Positions 55,888 through 64,000 of a DNA stretch of 64,000 bases are shown here, one piece after another; the first letter of the stretch is position 1, and the number at the start of each line of letters is the position of its first letter. A program made the translations under genes and the position numbers. Source of the DNA: Amborella trichopoda (lineage: Eukaryota; Streptophyta; Magnoliopsida; Amborellales; Amborellaceae); assembly GCF_000471905.2 (NCBI RefSeq), contig NW_006496103.1, positions 859,040 to 923,039 on the forward strand. The letters are read 5' to 3'. The notes beneath the pieces are model-generated. The model made no database searches. It had not been told where the DNA came from and saw only the letters and a list, made by a program, of their open reading frames with translations.

Positions 55888-57891
55888 TGAAAAAAAGAAT
55901 AATGTGATATTGCTAATTAATATATTTTTTTATTATTCTTCTTTTCACCCCTTTTCTTTTCTTTTTCTTTTGGCAAAGATCACTTACAAGCAGTCTTATT
56001 ACAATAATTCTTGTTTTAAAGAAAATAAAACTTACAAATCCAAGATCTTAAAAACCTTGATGCCACTAAACCACTTTTCTTTTAATCAAAGAAAATATCT
56101 ATAATTCTAATGCTTGAGAATATAAAGACAATATAATTAAATATGACAAGAAACAAAAAGAGAGTGTCGGAGATTACCTCAACCAGCCACCACCATCCGA
56201 TGGCAAGGGATCAATGAACAACCTTCAATCTCAACTGGGAAAGCAAGTTTAGGCTAAGCCACACCAATGGAATATGAACCCTTTTAATCACAGACTCAGA
56301 CCCTAGGTAAATTCCCTTAGCAACCTAGTTTGAGAGAGATAGATTCTCATTTTGCTTTACCCTAAAACCCTTAGCCACAAATCTATAGTTGCGAGATCGA
56401 AGAGAGAAGTACTCCATAGCCAAAATCCTTACCCCCTTTTCACAATGTGGGAGAGAGATCCAAGCGGTGGATAGAGTGGGGCGTGCTCTCTTTGGGCTTC
56501 TATGAGAGAGAGAGAGAAACTTTTCTTAAGAGAGATAGAAAGATAAGGTGTAGAGATTTTGGGTAGAGACAATCCATTTGTATAGGTTTTAAACAATATT
56601 AGGGTTTCTTATGGTTTTCTTTGGCTTGCCACTTTTTGTGAGATTAAATATGAACCTTCGATCTTGGGTGACTTGTGGGGCGAGAGATTTGAGTCATCCA
56701 TTCTATAAATGGGTCATCAACATTTTGGAAGGTGCTAGAACCTTTATCCCCCTCTTCCTTTGATCATTATCCCGTCAATATAATCGAATAACATAACACT
56801 AACCATAATATTGTGTTTTATCCAAAAATATGAACAAGCCTTTTAAAAGATTCCATCAAATCTTCTTTAACCACTTATCCCATAAAAGATTGGAAACCTC
56901 CTAAAAGTGGGGTGTGCGACCCCATGGGAATAAGAAGCTCCAAAAATTGGGGCATGCCACTCATGTGGTGGCTTTGTTGTCGCCACCAATTTAGGGCATG
57001 GTGGGCCCTGCACAATGGGTCCCCAATGCTTTTTTAAAATATTTAAAATCAATAAATGATTTTAGAATTAATTTAAATTTTTAAAATATTAAAACTCAAT
57101 ATCTTCATTTTTATAAATCCAAATTTTATAAATAAAATATCCAAAGATCTAGAAAATTTCAAATAATAATTTTAAAATCATATCATCATAAAATAAAACA
57201 CAATTAAATTCATTAGATGAGATAAGGATCCATATGGTCTGGGAATAAATAATCTGGGGCATTCCACCATCAACTGTAGACTACGGTCCACAGTTGCTTT
57301 ATCAACCGACTCAGGGTTTCCCACAACTCATAGTCCATGCAGGGACTCATTAGTGATTCACTAAAGTATGGTTGATGAGCCAAAGGGTCGTAATCCCAGT
57401 TTGTAAATTTCAGGTTCTTCCCTAGAGACAGGCCAAAGTCACCGAGACTTGATGCGACCACAGCTTCTATGGGGCATAAGGGTATCTCTCGCACATGCAT
57501 ACGATTCACCCTGAAAGGTAGCTTGCTTTTCCGAAACGGTCTATCAATATGCATGACGTGTGACGGTACATGGATGAGGCATTGGCCCCTGTCTCTGAAG
57601 GCCATCATCACACACAAGGATTACACAGTCCCTCGGCTCACTGATCCGGGCATACTCCGACCTCATCAAGGGATGAACCGTTAGAACTCTTATCGGTTTA
57701 TACTCTATGCCCAGGTAAATGGATTTTTCCCAACCGATTGGCTCAGACCGTCAAGTATAGTCCAGTATCAGCAAACATCGTTTGCTTAGTATGGTCTACG
57801 AGGGACCACACTCCCACTGAGTTCATGTTCCACTATATCATTTCATTTTTCAAACACTCATAAGGATTTTAATGGCCACACTCACCGAACA
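55888..57891 (-). mobile_element. 5' LTR of element B
   Basis: The LTR reads TGTTCGGTGAGTGTGG...TTTTTTTCA on the minus strand, followed after one base by TGGTATCAGTGC (minus strand, 55875-55886), the primer-site position of Copia elements. It is colinear with 53002-55036. Confidence 0.88.
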
Positions 57892-58660
57892 AATATTATT
57901 GTTACCGAGGAATGTATTCGCTCTAGATTAAGACAACAAAAAACCGGAATTATCTGCAAGATTGACTTCAAGAAAGAATAGGATAAAGTTGATTGGCAAG
58001 TGTTGCATAACATTATAGGGGCTATGGGCTTAAGATCCAGATGGATATTTTGGATGCAAGGATGTCTTTCCTCTACTCATTTTGTTTGTTCTCATTAATG
58101 GGAAAGATTTTGGATTTTTTAAGGCGTCAAGGGATCTTACAAGGTGACCACTTTCCCCTTTTTTATATACTGTTGCGGCAAAGAGCTTTAGTGTGATGCT
58201 CAAATGTGTGGCGGATAGAGGTTTACTTTAAAGAATCTCCATATACTGATTTGATAGCCTCGCACCTCCAATATGCGGTTGACACCATCATTTTTTTATC
58301 TTAGAGGAGGCAGTGGTTAAGAATCTATGGATCTCTCTCAAGTGCATGGATATTTCTCAAGCATATGGAATTAGCAATTGGACTCAAAGTTACTTGGGAT
58401 TGGGTATCTAAAGGAAGGCGTCCATGATTTGGCTCGGCTGCTTGGCTATGGTGTTGACAGGCTGCCTTGTAAATACTTGGATTAATATGGGATCTTATCA
58501 TTGGAAGGTTTAACAAAAAATTGGATATTTGGAAGGCCAAGTTTTTATTTTTGGGTGGTAGAGTTACTCTGATTAAATCCACTCTATCAAACATACATGT
58601 CTATTTCATGTCCTTGTTTAGTATGCCTAAGCAGGTGGTGAAATGATTGGAAGATATTAT
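57892..58660 (+). mobile_element. LINE piece 4 (reverse transcriptase core and end)
   Basis: The reading resumes as NIIVTEECIRSRLRQQKTGIICKIDFKK with DKVDWQVLHNII (the family's K.D..KAyD.v.W), then RWIFWMQGCLSSTHF. Decayed text follows to LGIGYLKEG and RFNKKLDIWKAKFLFLGGRVTLI, STLSNIHVYFMSLFSMPKQV, the well-conserved post-polymerase motif of L1 ORF2. The catalytic FADD box is not intact. A solo LTR interrupts it at 58661. Confidence 0.85.
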
Positions 58661-59862
58661 TGTAAACACCCAATTTGAAATTTTGGCTAGTTTCTTTTAA
58701 TTCCTGAAACCCCAAAATCCAAAAACCTGTAGCCTGAATCTTAAGGACCACATTAACTAAATACACCATAGCATGCACTACACAATCCCTAGTTACCTTC
58801 TCGGACCTAAAACCTAACTTCAAACTATCCAATGCCTCAAACTAGTCATCCTAGACACCTCTGAGCTTAATATACTTAGAAAACTAACCCAGTAACCAAT
58901 ATGACACCCAAAAATCTTAAAACTGACACCCGAAAGTTCTAGCCTTGTACAACTCTCAAAAATCACCTAATTGGACCAATTTTGATTTAAATTGTAGTGG
59001 ATATCAGTAACTTTCTAATGACCCAAATATCTCAAAAATTTGAAAAGTTATGGCTCAAAATGTTTTTAAGAAACATTCCATTTCAGTCCCTGCACGTTGT
59101 ACGCAGTTTTGGAAGATTTTAGCTGTTCCTGAGAGATTCTAAATCTGCTATTGGAAGTATTTTGTTGAGGCAAACCTAAATTTTTCAGAGAAATATTCTC
59201 TAAAAAATACCTAGAACCCGAACCTATATAAATCCCCTAACCCTCCATAATTAAATTATTGAAAACCCTAAAAATCATTTGAAAATCCATAGAAAATCCT
59301 AAAATATTATAAAATCTTAAGAAACCATCCAAAATTCTCGTAGGCTAGCCAAAACCCTAGAAACCCCCACCTAAACCCTAGATCGAGGAAACTCTAACCT
59401 TAAGTGTTAGAAACCCTAGCCAGTTCTCTTCATACTCAAAACCCTAATTTTTTATTATTATAATCAAAACCCTAGGATGAACATGCCCTCAGCACTATTC
59501 ATGAAAAGCAAAGGAGCATGGTGCAAACAACTCACGATCTAATATAGACACAAACTCTAAGTCTTTGGTGTGTTGGGCTACCCTGCCCAGCTTGGTAAGT
59601 TTTCTTTCTTTTCTTTCTTTCTTAATTTTAGTTTAATTGACTTAGTTTCATTTTTTTAATATTTTTGTAGTGAATTTTTTTATTGATCTCGATCTGGCTC
59701 TGTCGTTGATTTTAGAGGGAATCGATCTTTTAAGATTGGGATCTTTCTTTGAATCGTAATTTGACAGACCGCACTAATCTCTTTTATTTTAATTTTAACT
59801 CATTTAAAGCATACATTTGTGGAGGTTTCTTCTGAGATCTTGCCGGATATGTGCCGTAAACA
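58661..59862 (+). mobile_element. Solo LTR, relative of element A
   Basis: The 1202-bp LTR reads TGTAAACACCCAATTTGAAA...TGCCGTAAACA, with a perfect ATTAT target duplication (58656-58660 and 59863-59867). The TATA box TATATAAA is at 59225-59232. It is related to the element A LTRs (same opening, same tail GAGATCTT...CGTAA.CA) but clearly diverged. The LINE frame continues on both sides. Confidence 0.93.
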
Positions 59863-60511
59863 ATTATGCGAGCCTCATTGGTGAAGTAACGATAAAGGGA
59901 GGAAATTAAATCTTCTTAAGTGTGACAAAGTTTATACCTCCATCAAGGACGGTGTCTTGGGTATTAGAAAATTGACAATTATGAATTCAAGTTTGTTGAT
60001 AAAATAATGGTAGAGCTATCATTCACAACAAAAAGTTCTTTGGTGCAAAATAAAAGAAAAATACAGACAGGATGTGAGTATTGAATTGATTAAAATCCCT
60101 TGAAATAAGTCTTCATTGTCTTGTATTTGGAAAGGATCTATCTTGTCTTCGCCACTACCGTAAAATTGTTAGAAACGGATATCAAACTTCCTTTTGATTT
60201 GAAAAGTGGCTTTGAGATTTTGCCCTCAGATACTCTTTCTTGGAGGTCTTCTCCAAAGTTCTCAACCTTTTTGCGGTGAGAGAGTTGAGAGGAGATGAGA
60301 ATATTAACAATTCATGGTACATTTCGTGCTTGTATAGAAGAGTGACAGAGTATCAGTGGCTATTGGAATTGCTTCAAAACTTTCACTACCACCCCCATAA
60401 AGACGACCGTCATTTAGGATCTTACTCCCTCAGGTGACTTCACTGTCAAATTTGTTTACAAACTTCTGAGGAACGCAGTAGACCCTTGGACCCTTCCTTA
60501 GCTAGAGTTTG
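59863..60511 (+). mobile_element. LINE piece 5 (ORF2 C-terminal region)
   Basis: This continues ORF2 with KGRKLNLLKCDKVYTSIKDG and LGIRKLTIMNSSLLIK (the 'GGLGir.l...N.aLL.KW' motif of plant L1). It then gives LWCKI.EKY and NNSWYISCLYRRVTEYQWLLELL before FTVKFVYKLL, just ahead of the zinc-knuckle region. Element C enters at 60512. The end of the LINE should lie beyond the right edge of the window. Confidence 0.75.
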
Positions 60512-60913
60512 TGTTCGTAAATGTTGATGGAGAATGGATGAGATCAACCCAGAGAAAATACCGTAAGACTAGTGATCGCAGAGCTCGAATTTTTCTTATC
60601 CTTTTGAGAGAGATAAGAAAAATTATGTGTTTACCGATGAAATTATGTATATCTCTCTTTCTTGTTGCGTTCTTCCTCTCTCTGGCTTCTCATTTTCTAG
60701 GGAGAAGAAAATGTCTTAACAATTATCTTTCCAACGGGCCTTTGAGAAAGGGTCTTCCCTGATCTTAGCGACATTCATCCAACGTTCATATGGACATTGA
60801 TTCATGTGAACGTTGGATATAATAAGTATAGAATTCCTCCCACAATTATAAGCCTCCCAACCCACAATTATAGGCAACGTCACGCTAGGCCTTATGACCA
60901 TATATGTTAACAT
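60512..60913 (-). mobile_element. 3' LTR of element C
   Basis: The 402-bp LTR reads TGTTAACATATATGG...ATTTACGAACA on the minus strand. Its U3 has a small inverted repeat around CCAACGTTCA...GAACGTTGGA. The adjoining GGCCAAGTGAGAGA is also found at element B's 3' LTR, showing a shared polypurine tract style. Confidence 0.85.
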
Positions 60914-61009
60914 CTCTCACTTGGCCATGACGGCCGAACGTAGTAATAAGTCACATTCAAACTCCCACTTTTGAGTATGACTTTGAAAACATTTATTGTT
61001 ATGAAGTTT

Positions 61010-62560
61010 TTCTCATGCTTTCGTAGATATGCTTCTCATAACAAATGTCCATCAAGAGGATTTTCACGCTAATGCGCATTTATCACTCATGAAAACTAAC
61101 TAACTTAAACATTTTTTAGTCCCATTAAGCTAGTGTGCTTAGACATTAATTCAACACTTAGACTCATTGTTAATGGATCAGCGATCATATCTGATGAGAG
61201 CAAGTAACTAACGGTTACTTTACCTTTCTCAACTACATTCTAAATGTAGTGATATTTAACATCTATATGTCTTCCTTTGGAGATATTTGCTCCACTTTGA
61301 ATTAATTTAATTGTAGCTTGATTATCACAAAATATTTGGATCGGTCCGTCGATTATTTGCAGCTTCAAGTTATTTATGAAGCGCTTTATCCAAATGGCGA
61401 AAGTACAAGCAGTGCTACATGCAACGTATTCTGCTTCTTGTGTGTACACACCCTTGTTTCTTGCTAGACCAAGAAACAATAGCCCCTCCAAAGAGGAAAA
61501 TATGTCCTGAGGTGGACTTACTATCACCCTTATCCCCAACAACATCAACATCTGAATATCCTACAACTTCAAGCTTATCTACTTGAAAATACAATTTTAG
61601 ATACTTTGTTCCCTTAATGTACCTAAGAATTCTTTTTACTGCTTTCCAATGAGCTATGCCTCAATTACTTTGATATTTACTAACAAGTCCTACGGCATAA
61701 CTCAAAACTGGTCTTGCACGTCTTATTGCATATACCAAGCTACTAATAGCTTGTGCATAGGGAACATTAGGCTTTTCTTGTCCTTCTACTGGACAATCCT
61801 TCTTAGATAACTTTACTCCCATTTCAACAGAAGTAAACAATGGTTTACAATTTCCCATTTGAAATCTTTTAAGAATAGAGTCAAGATATCCCTCTTGGCT
61901 CAAGCACAACATATTTGATTTTCAATCTCTAGTTATTTTTATACCTAGGACATAAGATGCTTCTCCCATATCTTTCATTTCAAATTGAGAAGAAAGCCAT
62001 GACTTAGTTTTATCAATCATTTCTAAGTCATTTCCAGCTATCAGGATATCATCTATATATAATGAGAGTATTGTGAATTTACTCCCACTCTTCAAGATAT
62101 ACGCACAATGGTCCAATCTATTTACTTCATATCCCATCTGTAGGATGGCATTATGAAATATTAAGTACCATTGTCTTGAAGATTGTTTTAAACCATATAA
62201 AGATTTATTTAATTTATATATTTTATTTTCTTATATTTTAATTATGAAGCCCTCAGGTTGCTTCATGTAGATGGTTTCTTTTAGTTCACCATTCAGGAAT
62301 GCAGTCTTTACATCCATTTGGTAAAGTTCTAGGTCATAGTATGCAACGATTGTCAAAATTATTCTAATGGATATAATGTTGCAACTGGAGAATAAGTGTC
62401 AACATAGTCGACTCCCTTTATTTGGGTAAAGCCCTTTGCTACTAACCTAGTTTTAAATTTATCAATTGATCTATTAGATTTTAATTTCTTTTTAAGTACC
62501 TATTTTGAACCTATGAGTTTCCTATCTGATGGTAAATCACATAAATCTCAAACTTTATTT
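61010..62560 (-). pseudogene. Element C reverse transcriptase and RNase H
   Basis: Read on the minus strand, the motifs are ILSLYIDDILIAGNDLEMI (near 62050, catalytic YIDD), QFEMKDMGEASYVLGIKI, EGYLDSILKRFQM, then GVYTQEAEYVACSTACTFAIWIKRFI (near 61420, RNase H EAEY) and IFCDNQATIKL. HIDVKYHYI marks the end of RNase H. This is the normal Copia order and wording. It is a fossil. Confidence 0.88.
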
Positions 62561-62879
62561 TTCTCAATAGAATCCAGTTTCTCTGTCATGGCATTGAGCT
62601 ATTCTTGAAATTTTTGTGACTTCATAGCATCATTGAAGTCAAAAGGTCATGGATTTCATCTAAGGCAATAAGGTTATCTGTCTCCTCACTCATATAGACA
62701 TAGAAATCATCAAGGTATGATGGAGGAGCTCTAGATTTCTTTTGATCACTTAATATTGGGTGTGTGGGCACTTCAACATTATCAGATTGATCAAGGCTAT
62801 CCGTATCCACTGTAGGTAGTGGTTCTAAGTGATCTATGATATTAAGTGGATTATCATTATCCACTACAGGTAGATTTTC

Positions 62880-63930
62880 TTCAATAAAATCTTTTAGGAA
62901 CTCAACATCTCTGCTTTCGATGAGTCCCTTATCTTAATGATAAAATCAATATCCTTTTGAACGTTCGAGATATCCTATAAAAATTACAAATTAGAGTTTT
63001 GTTTTCTAACTTATTTCTATGCTGATATGGGATTAGGACATGGGTAGACGACCCCCACTTCTTTAAATTAGATAGATCAGGTTTCCTACTTATCCACAGT
63101 TCATAAGGGGTAGAATTTATTGCCTTAGTTGAAGCCCTATTAAGAATATATATGGATGTGCTTATTGCTTCTCCCCAAAAGGTATTAGGTCATCATAGAT
63201 CTAGTCATTTCTAAGAGGGTTCTATTATACCTTTCAGTTATTTCATTTTCTTGTGGAATAAAAGGCATAGTTGTGTGTTTTATAATACCATATTCTTGGC
63301 AATAAGCATTGAAAGCTTCGGATGTGTACTCACGTTCTCTATAATTTTGATGTTCCTACCCAATTGGTTTTCTACTTCCCTTTTATATATTTTAAATTTT
63401 TCTAAAGTTTATGATTTATGGTGTATTAAATAAATATATCAAAATCTAGAAAAATCATCAATGAAGGTGATGAAGTATGACATCCCCCTATGAGTTTTAA
63501 CATTGAGAAGCCCACAAATATCTGAGTGGACCACATTCAATAACTCATTAGATCTCTCCCCATTGTCTAATGATTTCCTAGTCATTTTTTGGACAAGCAG
63601 TGGTGACAGGTTGGAAATTCCACATTACTTAGATTTGAAATAAGATCCCCATTTATTAACCTATTTATTTTGTCTTGTCCTATGTGGCCAAGCCTAAGAT
63701 GCCAAGTATATGCATCAACAACCATTAGATAATCAATATAACTAGAATAAGATGAAATTTTATTATCAGCTTTTTCATTTACATGAAAAAGGAACAAGTT
63801 GTGGTCATCAACCAAGTGTCCCCAAGCATAAATTTGTCCACGCTTTCCAATTGATACTTTCAATAATCGGAAGCAGACTTCAAAATCATTTCTAATGAGA
63901 AAAGGGACAGATACAATATTTCGTCTCATA
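62880..63930 (-). pseudogene. Element C integrase and pre-integrase
   Basis: On the minus strand the pre-integrase motif WHLRLGHIGQDKINRL (near 63690) and CHHCLSKK precede an integrase core with the Copia-type VHSDICG..NVKTHRGM.YFITFI region (63450-63540). The weakly conserved linker (62622-62864), with an acidic DNDNPLNIIDHLE stretch, joins it to the polymerase. It is a fossil. Confidence 0.8.
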
Positions 63931-64000
63931 CGGGGACAAAATATACATCAATTAATATAAGGTCGATTGTCCCTACATACAACCTACAAATTCCTACACC

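Larger units (their letters stand above)
53002..57891 (-). mobile_element. Element B: Copia-like element with 2-kb LTRs
   Basis: The ends are fixed by a perfect AATAT target duplication (52997-53001 and 57892-57896). The LTRs are 53002-55036 (2035 bp) and 55888-57891 (2004 bp), about 10 percent different by eye in an unambiguous 120-bp stretch. The interior is only 851 bp. On the minus strand a primer site TGGTATCAGTGC lies one base from the right LTR, a purine tract (CAAGTGAGAGA) lies at the left LTR, and there is a scrap of Copia RNase H. It is thus a non-autonomous remnant or large-LTR derivative, broken and largely without coding. Confidence 0.9.
60512..64000 (-). mobile_element. Element C: Copia element cut by the window edge
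   Basis: On the minus strand, from the right edge leftward, come pre-integrase, integrase, linker, reverse transcriptase, RNase H, a polypurine-like CAAGTGAGAGA (60914-60924) and the 3' LTR (60512-60913). It is broken at roughly half a dozen or more places in the visible part, so it is a fossil. Gag, protease and the 5' LTR lie beyond 64000. It interrupts the LINE. GTTTG precedes it and should recur at its far end. Confidence 0.88.

Noticed and set aside
54438-57617. Matching 105- and 115-aa frames at 54438-54755 and 57270-57617
   Set aside because: They are the same part of the two LTRs of element B, so similarity is expected from LTR duplication. No known domain.

Overview
This window looks like a repeat-filled intergenic stretch of a seed-plant nuclear chromosome. 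The evidence is plant-type Ty3 elements of the Tat lineage with a second RNase H, Copia elements with TGGTATCAGAGC primer sites, an L1-type LINE, a BED/DUF659 hAT transposon, a plant mobile domain fragment and a short piece of plastid psbD. The species cannot be told from sequence alone. No intact host gene is visible. Almost every base that can be assigned belongs to transposable elements nested inside one another. Working names are used below: A and its solo LTRs; X (long LTR with hairpin minisatellites, copies X1-X5); B (2-kb-LTR Copia-like); TR (short-LTR non-autonomous Copia-like); M and C (Copia); H and D (hAT-type).

Positions 1-4440 hold simple repeats, an isolated B-family LTR (507-2462), the 5' part of a TR element (2665-about 3570) and the leader of X1. 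Positions 4441-23480 are X1 (minus strand), split by the complete Tat element A (5972-21673, plus strand). A's own gag is in turn split by a solo X LTR (10032-12619). Positions 23481-28934 are Copia element M (minus strand) carrying the TR element 24691-27608. Positions 28935-34083 hold two more X LTR copies (one partial, one long) full of GA-rich minisatellites. Positions 34084-38723 are an unassigned repeat-rich block ending in a plant mobile domain fragment, followed by a partial X LTR up to 40021.

From 40022 to the right edge the backbone appears to be one plus-strand L1-type LINE cut into five visible pieces. The intruders are hAT element H (40814-46517); a psbD fragment plus AT-rich hAT-type element D (48120-52490, itself holding a solo LTR at 50817-52050); B element 53002-57891; a solo LTR (58661-59862); and Copia element C (60512 to beyond 64000). 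Several insertions keep 5-bp target duplications, so their borders are fixed to the base. The genes do not work together as a pathway. The interest lies in insertion order, hairpin-forming tandem arrays inside LTRs and leaders, and captured non-element DNA (psbD, mobile domain, possible antisense host fragments).
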